This document shows positions 8,190-15,411 of a stretch of DNA of 64,000 nt, one piece after another. How positions within the stretch are numbered: the stretch's first letter is position 1; each line of letters begins with the position of its first letter. The notes below the pieces were generated by a model. The model was not told the DNA's origin, searched no databases, and saw only the letters and a list, made by a program, of their open reading frames with translations. Source of the stretch: Nocardia pneumoniae NBRC 100136 (GTDB lineage: Bacteria; Actinomycetota; Actinomycetes; Mycobacteriales; Mycobacteriaceae); contig NZ_BAGF01000040.1 of the NCBI RefSeq assembly GCF_000308755.1, positions 204,675-268,674 on the forward strand, in the 5' to 3' direction. Both the position numbers and the translations under genes were made by a program.

Positions 8190-9128
8190 ATGTCCCTGTA
8201 TGTCGTCATCGGAGCCGGTCCGGTCGGATCCGCCACCGCTCAGCTGCTCGCCGCGCGCGGCGACCGGGTGCGCTTGATCACCAGGCGCGGTCACGGCCCC
8301 GATCATCCGCTGATCGAACGTATCGCCGCCGACGCGACCGATGCCGCGGTGTTGAGCCGGCATTGTGCGGGCGCGGGCGTCGTCTTCCAGTGTGCTCAGC
8401 CGCCGTACCACCGCTGGACCGCCGACTTCCCGCCACTTGCCGCCGCTGTGCTCCAGGCGGCGGAGGTGACCGGCGCCGGATTGCTCAGCGTCGGAAATTT
8501 GTATGGCTACGGGCAGGTCGACGGGTCGATCACCGAGCGGCAACCGCTGCGCCCCAACAGCGGAAAAGGGCGGGTGCGGGCGGAATTGTGGGCCGAGGCG
8601 CTGGCCGCCCACGAAGCGGGCCGAATCCGCACCGCCGAGGTGCGTGGGTCGGATTACCTTGGCGCCGGGGCGAATTCCGTATTCACGGCCTTGGCGCTGC
8701 CCGCGGTGCTGGCCGGCCGCCGGGTGCTGTTCCCCGCTGATCTGGACACCGCGCACAGCTGGACCGATGTCGGTGACACCGCGCGCACTCTGGTCGCGGT
8801 AGCGGATGACGAGAATGCCTGGGGGCGAGCATGGCATACACCGACGGCGCCGCCGATGTCCATCCGCCAGCTGGCCGAACTGGCCGCGACGGTCGCCGAT
8901 GCGCCACCTGCACGCGTCGGCCGCATGCCCGCCGCGATGCTCTGGGCCGCTGGGCTTTTCAATCCCGACGCCCGCGAGCTGACCGAGCTGCGCTACCAGT
9001 TCGATCGTCCGTTCGTCATAGATTCTTCCGCCGCCACCGCCGCATTCGGCATAGAACCGACCCCCACCGCAGACGCGTTGCGCGCCACCATTGCCGCCCT
9101 GCGCCCCGAACCGGTATCCCACGATTGA
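8190..9128 (+). CDS. NAD-dependent epimerase/dehydratase family protein
   Basis: 312 residues from ATG 8190. A Rossmann start (YVVIGAGPVGSATAQLL) is followed by an atypical-SDR pattern. FQCAQPPYHRWTADFPP and LLSVGNLYGYGQVDGSITE resemble extended SDRs acting on nucleotide sugars or small ketones, although the strict YxxxK pair is not evident at the usual place. SWTDVGDTARTLVAVADD is the usual C-terminal segment that closes the active site. The longer upstream frame begins inside the operator palindrome and is less likely. Expression is probably derepressed by the divergent TetR protein. The substrate is not predictable. Confidence 0.8.
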   Translation: MSLYVVIGAGPVGSATAQLLAARGDRVRLITRRGHGPDHPLIERIAADATDAAVLSRHCAGAGVVFQCAQPPYHRWTADFPPLAAAVLQAAEVTGAGLLSVGNLYGYGQVDGSITERQPLRPNSGKGRVRAELWAEALAAHEAGRIRTAEVRGSDYLGAGANSVFTALALPAVLAGRRVLFPADLDTAHSWTDVGDTARTLVAVADDENAWGRAWHTPTAPPMSIRQLAELAATVADAPPARVGRMPAAMLWAAGLFNPDARELTELRYQFDRPFVIDSSAATAAFGIEPTPTADALRATIAALRPEPVSHD

Positions 9129-9212
9129 TGGGGCAGTGGCCTGGTGCACGTCGCGGGCGCTCCTACATCCCAGGCCCGGAGCATGCGCCGGTCGATCGGC
9201 GGCAGGTCCGGA

Positions 9213-9875
9213 TTACGTCACGCGGTCGTGCAGAGTCAGCAGGAGATGGTCGAAATGGGTGCGCTGCTGAACCAGCGCACCGCCCATCGCGACGACGTCG
9301 GAGGCGAGTTGCTCCGCCAGCGTGCGGATCTTGACGTTGGTTTCCTGCGAGCGCCAGCGCAGCACCCGGAACGCCTGTTCGGCATTGATGCCGTAGACGA
9401 ACATGACGATGCCTTTGGCCTGTTCGATCACCGCGCGGGCGTCGATGAGGTCGGGCAGCAGGTCGTCGAGAGCTTCCTGGCGGTTGTCCTGGAGCGTCTC
9501 GGTGACATCGAGGTAGTAGCCCGCGGTGCCGACCACGGCGCCCTGCTCGTCGAGCATCTGTTCGCCGATCACGATCACGTCGTGCGTGTCGCCCGACGTG
9601 TCGATGATCCGGTGGCGGCTGCAGAACGGGGCAGCCGTCTCGATGGCGTCGGTGAGCGTCTCGGCGACCCGCTCGCGGTCGTCGGGGTGCTGATGGCTCA
9701 GCACCAGCTCGGTGGACGGCTCGGCCTCGCCGGGGGAGTAGCCGTGCATCGCGGCGACGTCCTCGGACCACTCCCACCGCTGATCGTCGAACCAGAATCG
9801 AAAACTTCCGATGTCCGGGCAGCCGCCCAGCACACTGTGCGCAGGGTCCTGTCGGCACTGGCCCGTCTCTGTCAT
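9213..9875 (-). CDS. PAS-ANTAR domain protein (RNA-binding antiterminator)
   Basis: 220 residues. Residues about 25-115 form a PAS_3-like sensor (FRFWFDDQRWEWSEDVAAMH, then GEQMLDEQGAVVGTAGYYLD). Residues about 135-195 are an ANTAR domain with the diagnostic ARAVIEQAKGIVMFVYGI and a basic/aromatic second helix (FRVLRWRSQETNVKIRTLAE). ANTAR domains bind paired hairpins in nascent RNA and prevent termination; PAS-ANTAR proteins without a kinase are common in mycobacteria and Nocardia. The target RNA is not obvious nearby. It is convergent with the epimerase gene. Confidence 0.88.
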   Translation of the reverse strand: MTETGQCRQDPAHSVLGGCPDIGSFRFWFDDQRWEWSEDVAAMHGYSPGEAEPSTELVLSHQHPDDRERVAETLTDAIETAAPFCSRHRIIDTSGDTHDVIVIGEQMLDEQGAVVGTAGYYLDVTETLQDNRQEALDDLLPDLIDARAVIEQAKGIVMFVYGINAEQAFRVLRWRSQETNVKIRTLAEQLASDVVAMGGALVQQRTHFDHLLLTLHDRVT

Positions 9876-10306
9876 TTGTCCAGTATGGCTCCACCACCTG
9901 CCCGGCTCGGGCGGAGGTCCCTGGTGGCCCGGTGAGGGTGACCGGTGTGTTGTCTGCGCGAACGCGGTTGCCTGAAGCTCGCCAGGGCTGATGTGCCGTC
10001 GGGCTCACAGTCGACCCGGCCGGTGTGATCCATGCCGAGAGCCGGTTCGTGGGACGGCCGGAAGCCATGGTCACGCCGAGTAAGCCTGCACGTGCAAGCG
10101 CGGCCCGGTGTCTGGTAACCCATCGAAATTCCGATGTCTGAAATCGGCAGTCTTATTCGTCACCTATGGATGGGCAGGACTACCTTCGACGGTGTCGCCG
10201 CTGACGACCCACCGTGCCCGTAGCAGCGCTGAGGGATGCGGTCGAGTCAGCGCGACATGTTCGATGATCGAACCCCGGTTACCGGGTTCCGGAAGACGGA
10301 GACAAC
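9876..10306. other. 431-bp intergenic region without a convincing gene
   Basis: No frame here has protein-like content. The leftmost part should hold the ANTAR gene promoter. Near the right end, a 15-bp palindrome GTTCGATGATCGAAC (10259-10273) overlaps the start of a hairpin whose arms are GAACCC and GGGTTC (10270-10289), with inner GGT/ACC pairing. Both sit 18-48 nt before the DJ-1/PfpI start and could be an operator or a leader hairpin. Confidence 0.5.
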
Positions 10307-11002
10307 ATGTCGAAGATCCTTTTCGTGATGACCGGCGTCGACTACTGGACGCTCGCCGACGGGACGAAGCACCCGACCGGCTTCTGGGCCGAGGAGTTCG
10401 TGGTGCCCTTCGAGAAGCTGAAGGCCGCGGGCCACGAGATCGTCGTCGCCACGCCCGGCGGCGTCGTACCGAGCGTGGACCGGAGCAGCCTCGCCGCGGA
10501 GGTCAACGGCGGCCAGGAGACCGCCGAGCACCGCGCCCAGGTGATCGCCACGAGTGCCGAACTGAACAACCCCGTCGTCTTGGCGGATGTCGACCTCGAC
10601 GAGTACGCCGCGGTGTTCTACCCCGGCGGGCACGGACCGATGGAAGATCTCGCGGTCGACGCCGACTCCGGCCGCCTGCTCACCGCCGCCCTGGCATCGG
10701 GCAAGCCCTTGGCGGTGGTGTGCCATGCACCGGCCGCGCTGCTGGCCGCCACCGAGGACGGCGGCGCCAACAGCTTCGCGGGATACACCTTGACCGGTTT
10801 CACCAACGCCGAAGAGACGCAGGCCGGTTTCGCCGACAAAGCCAAGTGGCTGCTCCAGGACCGCTTGGTCCAGAACGGTGCCGAGTTCCGCGAGGCCGAC
10901 CCGTGGACGCCGAACGTGGTGGTGGACCGCACGCTGATCACGGGCCAGAACCCGGCCTCCTCGGCGGGTGTCGCGGACGAATTGCTGAAGACCCTCGGCT
11001 GA
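10307..11002 (+). CDS. DJ-1/PfpI family protein (Hsp31/glyoxalase III-like)
   Basis: 231 residues. The nucleophile elbow AVVCHAPAALL carries the catalytic Cys, the conserved Glu lies in GFWAEEFVVPFEKLKAAGH, and YPGGHGPMEDL gives the oxyanion loop. This is the pattern of class I glutamine-amidotransferase-like proteins of the Hsp31/YhbO type, which act as glyoxalase III, deglycase or holding chaperones. ATG 10307 follows GGAGA. It stands alone, preceded by a palindrome and hairpin that may regulate it. A role in carbonyl stress is the family expectation, not shown here. Confidence 0.87.
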   Translation: MSKILFVMTGVDYWTLADGTKHPTGFWAEEFVVPFEKLKAAGHEIVVATPGGVVPSVDRSSLAAEVNGGQETAEHRAQVIATSAELNNPVVLADVDLDEYAAVFYPGGHGPMEDLAVDADSGRLLTAALASGKPLAVVCHAPAALLAATEDGGANSFAGYTLTGFTNAEETQAGFADKAKWLLQDRLVQNGAEFREADPWTPNVVVDRTLITGQNPASSAGVADELLKTLG

Positions 11003-11155
11003 TCGCGGTCGCCGACCGGCTCCGGTGCCGTGCTCGGCCCCGGAGCCGGATCGCGGTGTGCGGGTAGGCGCCGCACGTCAGCCGGATCTGCCGACCGACG
11101 GCCGATTCAATTCTCGATTGAACAAATTGTATCGACCATAAATGGACTCCATTTC

Positions 11156-11173
11156 CGAGTAGTTCACTACTCG
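11156..11173. promoter_or_regulatory. Palindrome upstream of the nuclease gene, shared with the SARP gene
   Basis: A perfect inverted repeat CGAGTAGT-TC-ACTACTCG. Its core GTAG-N4-CTACTC recurs at 12323-12336 ahead of the SARP gene, differing only in the spacer. It lies about 80 bp before the nuclease start, in a locally AT-rich stretch (11108-11150) that looks like a promoter region. Confidence 0.6.
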
Positions 11174-11250
11174 TGCACCTCTCGTCCGGCGAACGAAGGA
11201 TGGTGGTGCTGGTGGCGTGCGCCCGGCGTAACCCGAACATGGAGTCGACA

Positions 11251-12318
11251 ATGCCTGCGAAAAGCCATTCATCATTTGACCATCGGCAGGGCGGCCTGCT
11301 CATCGCCCTGCACAAGTTCATCGGGACCACGGGTGAGGATTTGCTCGTGGATCCCGATATTTCCTCGATCGGTCTCGGCTACAAGGAGATCGACGGGGAA
11401 CCGGCCACCGAGATATCGGTGCGGTTCGCCGTGAACGAGAAGGTATCCGAACCGGAAGCGTTCGAAGCGCTCGGAACGTCGATTCCGGAGCGCATCACCG
11501 TCGAGGAGGCCGCGGCCGCGACGGGATACGACGCACGTTTCCTCGCGTCGCCGATTCCGCTGCCTGTGGTCGACGCACGGGTTCGCCCGGACGTCGCAAC
11601 AACGTTCGACGGTTCGGAGGTGCTGCACTACACGCATTTCTCCCTCGCAATGCGCCGCTCGCGTAAGTTCGCCATCTGGGTGGCGTGGAACATCGATGGC
11701 GCCTCGATCCGAAAACTCTCGCGAAAGAGGATCGATTTCGTCAAAGACCCGAGACTCGATGCGGACGCACAGGTCGGCAACGAGTTGTACCGCGACAACC
11801 GGCTCGATCGCGGCCACCTCGCGCGACGGGCCGACCTGCTCTGGGGCAGTCCGGCCGAGGCCGCGACGGCCAACAGGGACTCGTTCTTCTACACCAACAT
11901 CACGCCGCAGATGGACGACTTCAACCAGAGCGCGCGCAACGGACTCTGGGGCCGTCTCGAAGACGCGGTCTTCGCCGACGCCAGCGTCGACGACCTCAAA
12001 GTCAGCGCGTTCGGCGGCCCGGTCTTCGCCGACGACGACCGGGAGTTCCGGCAAGTCAAGATCCCGCGCGAGTTCTGGAAGATCATCGCGTTCGTGGAGA
12101 ACGGCGAACTGAAGGCCCGCGGATTCCTGTTGAGCCAGAATCTGCGGCCGCTCGAAGCGCTGGATCTGGACGAGTTCCGCGTCTTCCAGGTTCCGTTGAC
12201 CGAAATCGAGCGGCGCGCGCTCGTCCACTTCCCGCAAACCTTGCGGGAGGCGGATCTCCACGTGGCGCCGGAGGAATTGTCCATTCCGTTGAGCGCGGTT
12301 TCGGAGATCCAATGGTGA
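11251..12318 (+). CDS. DNA/RNA non-specific endonuclease (NUC1 family) with N-terminal accessory domain
   Basis: 355 residues from ATG 11251, chosen for GGAG 9 nt upstream; ATG 11239 lacks a ribosome site. The C-terminal half has the beta-beta-alpha-metal signature DNRLDRGHLARRADLLWG with the catalytic His, then FFYTNITPQMDDFNQSARNG with the metal-binding Asn. These nucleases cut DNA and RNA with Mg. The N-terminal 130 residues (SIGLGYKEIDGEPATEISVRF) resemble the beta-rich region preceding trypsin-like or nuclease domains in Nal1-type bacterial proteins. No signal peptide is seen, so it would be cytoplasmic and potentially lethal. It heads the putative effector cassette and shares an operator with the SARP gene. 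Confidence 0.83.
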   Translation: MPAKSHSSFDHRQGGLLIALHKFIGTTGEDLLVDPDISSIGLGYKEIDGEPATEISVRFAVNEKVSEPEAFEALGTSIPERITVEEAAAATGYDARFLASPIPLPVVDARVRPDVATTFDGSEVLHYTHFSLAMRRSRKFAIWVAWNIDGASIRKLSRKRIDFVKDPRLDADAQVGNELYRDNRLDRGHLARRADLLWGSPAEAATANRDSFFYTNITPQMDDFNQSARNGLWGRLEDAVFADASVDDLKVSAFGGPVFADDDREFRQVKIPREFWKIIAFVENGELKARGFLLSQNLRPLEALDLDEFRVFQVPLTEIERRALVHFPQTLREADLHVAPEELSIPLSAVSEIQW

Positions 12319-12322
12319 TCAC

Positions 12323-12336
12323 GTAGTCGGCTACTC
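12323..12336. promoter_or_regulatory. Second copy of the GTAG-N4-CTACTC operator
   Basis: GTAG-TCGG-CTACTC lies five nucleotides after the nuclease stop and 78-108 bp before the candidate SARP starts. It matches the palindrome at 11156-11173 at every fixed position. A lone half-site (GAGTAG, 13234-13239) follows the SARP stop, ahead of the protease gene. Either the SARP itself or an unlinked regulator could bind. Confidence 0.55.
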
Positions 12337-12413
12337 ACGCCGACAGTCGGTGGTATGGGCATGATGTCCGATATGCGGTAGCCGAGATCGACCGGCCGCC
12401 GTGCGTCCGCGAA

Positions 12414-13232
12414 ATGAAGACCGACGCGCGATCGAGTGGTGAAATGGTGCTCATCGACCACAATGCCATGCATACGACGTGTTTCCAGCTCACGTTGGTC
12501 GAGGAATTCGCCCTGCACAGCGGCGGCCGCCGGCTTTCCGTTCCGCACGCGGCGGAACGGGTGCTGACCTATCTCGCACTGCTGAATCGACCGGTCGCTC
12601 GTGGCCGCCTTGCCGGTGCGCTGTGGCCGGAATGCGCTGATCGCTGCGCGGCGCAGCGTCTGCGCACCGCCCTGTGGCGTTTGCGCCGCGTCCAGGACGC
12701 AGTCGTGGAGATCAACGGCGATCGACTGCGCCTGCACCCGGACATATCCGTCGATCTGGCATACCTCACCGAATTGGCGCACCGACTGGTTCACCAGCCT
12801 TGCCCGGAGGATCTCGCGCGAGTTCCACTGCTGCTCAATCGCGGGGAGCTGCTGCCGGACTGGGACGAGGAGTGGGTGGTCGTCGACCGGGAACGGTATC
12901 GATTGGCCCGGGTCGCGGCGCTCGAATCGGCGGCCGAAGCATTGCTGGGGCGTCGGCAGGGCGGCGCCGCCCTGATGGCCGCGTCGGCGGTTGTGGCGGC
13001 AGAGCCGCTGCGAGAAAGCTCCCGCCGGATTCTGATGCGGATCCATCTCGCGCAGGGCAACAAGATCGACGCCCTCCGTGAATACCAGCGATACCGAGAC
13101 CTGCTGTGGGCCGAGTTCGGCGCGCGGCCGTCGCCGGAAATCGACGACCTGCGCCTTCGCGTCAACGAGTGCGATGCCGCGTCGGTCGAGTGGCTCCTGG
13201 ATCACCGGCACGAGGCACTACGGGCGCCGTGA
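12414..13232 (+). CDS. SARP/BTAD-type transcriptional regulator
   Basis: 272 residues if ATG 12414 is used; ATG 12444 (GAGTGG upstream) is an equally good start. Residues about 30-115 are an OmpR-like winged helix as in AfsR/SARP proteins (VPHAAERVLTYLALLNRPVA, then LRTALWRLRRVQDAVVEING). The rest is a bacterial transcriptional activation domain of helical repeats ending RRILMRIHLAQGNKIDALRE and LRVNE. SARPs activate specialised-metabolite and, in several reported cases, effector gene clusters by binding direct repeats. It lies between the nuclease and the three translationally coupled genes, so it is the natural local activator. Confidence 0.85.
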   Translation: MKTDARSSGEMVLIDHNAMHTTCFQLTLVEEFALHSGGRRLSVPHAAERVLTYLALLNRPVARGRLAGALWPECADRCAAQRLRTALWRLRRVQDAVVEINGDRLRLHPDISVDLAYLTELAHRLVHQPCPEDLARVPLLLNRGELLPDWDEEWVVVDRERYRLARVAALESAAEALLGRRQGGAALMAASAVVAAEPLRESSRRILMRIHLAQGNKIDALREYQRYRDLLWAEFGARPSPEIDDLRLRVNECDAASVEWLLDHRHEALRAP

Positions 13233-13335
13233 CGAGTAGGGCAACGGCGAGGTGACGGTGCTGTGACGCGCACGAGGAACACTCCGCCGGGAGCGGACGT
13301 GACAACACCAATTTCTCTCCCAGGGCGGACGGACC

Positions 13336-15411
13336 ATGAATTCTCGAATCCAGGCGGCGTGGTTGAAGCAGATCGAGGCCGCCGCGGAGCGTTACGACGC
13401 GACCGAGACCAAGCGCGAGGACATCGAGCAACTCCGCAGAATGAAGGACAGCACGGTCGTCGACTCCCCGGAACAGATCAGCGCTCGCGCACAGCGGCTG
13501 GCGGCCAGCGGCGAGATGCCCGTGGAGGCCATGATCGAAGTCGGCCGGACCGAGCCCTCCGACCGGATCACCACCCTCGAGCGGATCATCGGCGCCAGCA
13601 ACGAACTCCAGCCGGCCAACTTCCTGGCCCGCGGCGCTCGCACGGCGGCGACGGTCGCGCGGATCTCGCTGATTCGCAATGGCCGAGAGATCCCGATGGG
13701 CACCGGTTTCCTGGTATCGCCCAGACTGCTCCTGACCAACAATCACGTGCTTGCCGACCAGGACACCGCCCGGCAGGTCGTGGTCGAATTCGGCGCCGAG
13801 ACGACAATCGACAACAACCCCTGCCTTCCACTGCGGTTCCGTCTCGACCCCGACTTCTTCGTGACCGATGAGCACCTGGACTTCACCCTGGTGCCGGTCC
13901 GTCCCGGTACCGACGGCAAACCGCCAGGGGACGTCGTCGGCTGGTGGAACCGCCTGATCAGGGACCAGGGCAAGATCGTCATCGGTGAGGCGATGAACAT
14001 CATCGGCCATCCGATGGGCAGGCTCAAGGAGATCGGGATCCGCAAGAACCAGCTCGACCTGCAGCTCGATCACTTCCTGCACTACTCGACCGACACCGAA
14101 CCGGGAAACTCCGGCTCCCCGGTTTTCAACGACCAGTGGGAGGTCGTCGCGCTGCACCACTCCGGTGTGCCGTGCACCGACGAGCAAGGACGGATCCTGC
14201 GCCGCGACGGAACAGTCTGGCGTCAGGGCGACGGCGACGACGCAATCGCCTGGACGGCCAACGAGGGTGTGCGAATCAGTGCGATCCTCGGGCACCTGGC
14301 CGGACTGCCGCGCTCGGCACGCGACGAGGAACTCCTCGCCGAACTCGGTCCCGACTGCGGACTGGTCGCCGGACCATCGGCGTTCGACCGAATCGCACCT
14401 GCCGAGGACAGCATCGAGCCCGCGGCTCCAGCTGCGACGCCGCGGGAGAGTACCGGAGTCCGGGGCGGCGTCACCGCCCGAGCAGGCGCTTTCGGCGGCA
14501 CACGTCATCTGCTGTTCCTGCACGGCCGCAGCCAGCACGGTCGCGATCCCGAGCTCCTGCGCCGGGAGTGGACCGCCGGACTGAACAAAGGCCTGACCCT
14601 TGCCGGGCTCAGCCCGCTCGATCCCGCGGACGCGTACTTTCCCTTCTACGGCGATCGTTTGGCGGCCCTGCTGCAGCCTCTCGAGCGAACCACCCTCGCG
14701 CCCGAGACGATGGCCGTCGACCATGCCCTGGCAATGGCTCCGCCCACACCGCAGGCCCGTCAGCTGTACGACCAGATCTTGCAGAACGCGGCCGCGGATG
14801 CGGGCATGCCGTCCGATGACGATCAACCGGCGCAAGCCATCGAGGTGGAAGGACTCGGTTCGATCGGTAGCGCGATCGTGAGCAAGCTGCAGCGACAGCT
14901 GAGCTGGCTGGCCGCCCGCAGCGATCTGGACGAGCTCGTCATCGCGCAAGTCTTCCGTGACGTCGCCACCTACCTCGCCGACGAGCGGATCCGGCAAGCG
15001 GTACTCGACTGCGTCCTCGAGACCGTCCCCGCTTCGGGGCGGCTCACCCTGGTCAGCCACAGTCTCGGCACCGTGGTCGCGATGGACCTGCTCACCCGGC
15101 TCCAGCCCCAGCTCGACGTCGCCGTGCTGGTCACCCTCGGCAGCCCCCTGGGGTTGGACGCCGTCCACGACAAACTCCTGGTCGCGGGGCCGCACCGGCC
15201 AGAACGTGTCGGCGACTGGCTGAATGCCTGGTCCGCGGTGGATCCGATCACGATCGGATGCCCACTGCGCCATATCTGGAAGGGGCAGCTCAGGGAGATC
15301 CCCGTCGACAATCCCAAGGAACGGGCACACAGCATCGCCGAATACCTTGCCCATCCGGCTGTCGCGCAAGCCATCCACAGCGGTGTCGCGTCGACGACGA
15401 CGGGAACATGA
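13336..15411 (+). CDS. Trypsin-like serine protease fused to an alpha/beta hydrolase domain
   Basis: 691 residues without a signal peptide. A helical N-terminus (1-95) precedes a trypsin-like domain with His137 (LLTNNHVLAD), Asp182 (EHLDFTLVPV) and Ser259 (EPGNSGSPVF). After a linker (about 345-390) comes an alpha/beta hydrolase/lipase-like domain starting HLLFLHGRSQ, with nucleophile Ser576 in LVSHSLGTVVAMDLL and a late His in KERAHSIAEYL. A cytoplasmic protease joined to an esterase-like domain fits the effector-plus-activator layout of bacterial NTP-dependent conflict systems in which trypsin-like domains activate partners. Its stop overlaps the next start (ATGA), indicating coupled synthesis with the STAND protein. 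Confidence 0.82.
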   Translation: MNSRIQAAWLKQIEAAAERYDATETKREDIEQLRRMKDSTVVDSPEQISARAQRLAASGEMPVEAMIEVGRTEPSDRITTLERIIGASNELQPANFLARGARTAATVARISLIRNGREIPMGTGFLVSPRLLLTNNHVLADQDTARQVVVEFGAETTIDNNPCLPLRFRLDPDFFVTDEHLDFTLVPVRPGTDGKPPGDVVGWWNRLIRDQGKIVIGEAMNIIGHPMGRLKEIGIRKNQLDLQLDHFLHYSTDTEPGNSGSPVFNDQWEVVALHHSGVPCTDEQGRILRRDGTVWRQGDGDDAIAWTANEGVRISAILGHLAGLPRSARDEELLAELGPDCGLVAGPSAFDRIAPAEDSIEPAAPAATPRESTGVRGGVTARAGAFGGTRHLLFLHGRSQHGRDPELLRREWTAGLNKGLTLAGLSPLDPADAYFPFYGDRLAALLQPLERTTLAPETMAVDHALAMAPPTPQARQLYDQILQNAAADAGMPSDDDQPAQAIEVEGLGSIGSAIVSKLQRQLSWLAARSDLDELVIAQVFRDVATYLADERIRQAVLDCVLETVPASGRLTLVSHSLGTVVAMDLLTRLQPQLDVAVLVTLGSPLGLDAVHDKLLVAGPHRPERVGDWLNAWSAVDPITIGCPLRHIWKGQLREIPVDNPKERAHSIAEYLAHPAVAQAIHSGVASTTTGT

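Noticed and set aside
9876..10306. Possible riboswitch or small RNA ahead of the DJ-1 gene
   Set aside because: Only a short palindrome and hairpin are visible; no known riboswitch core was recognised.
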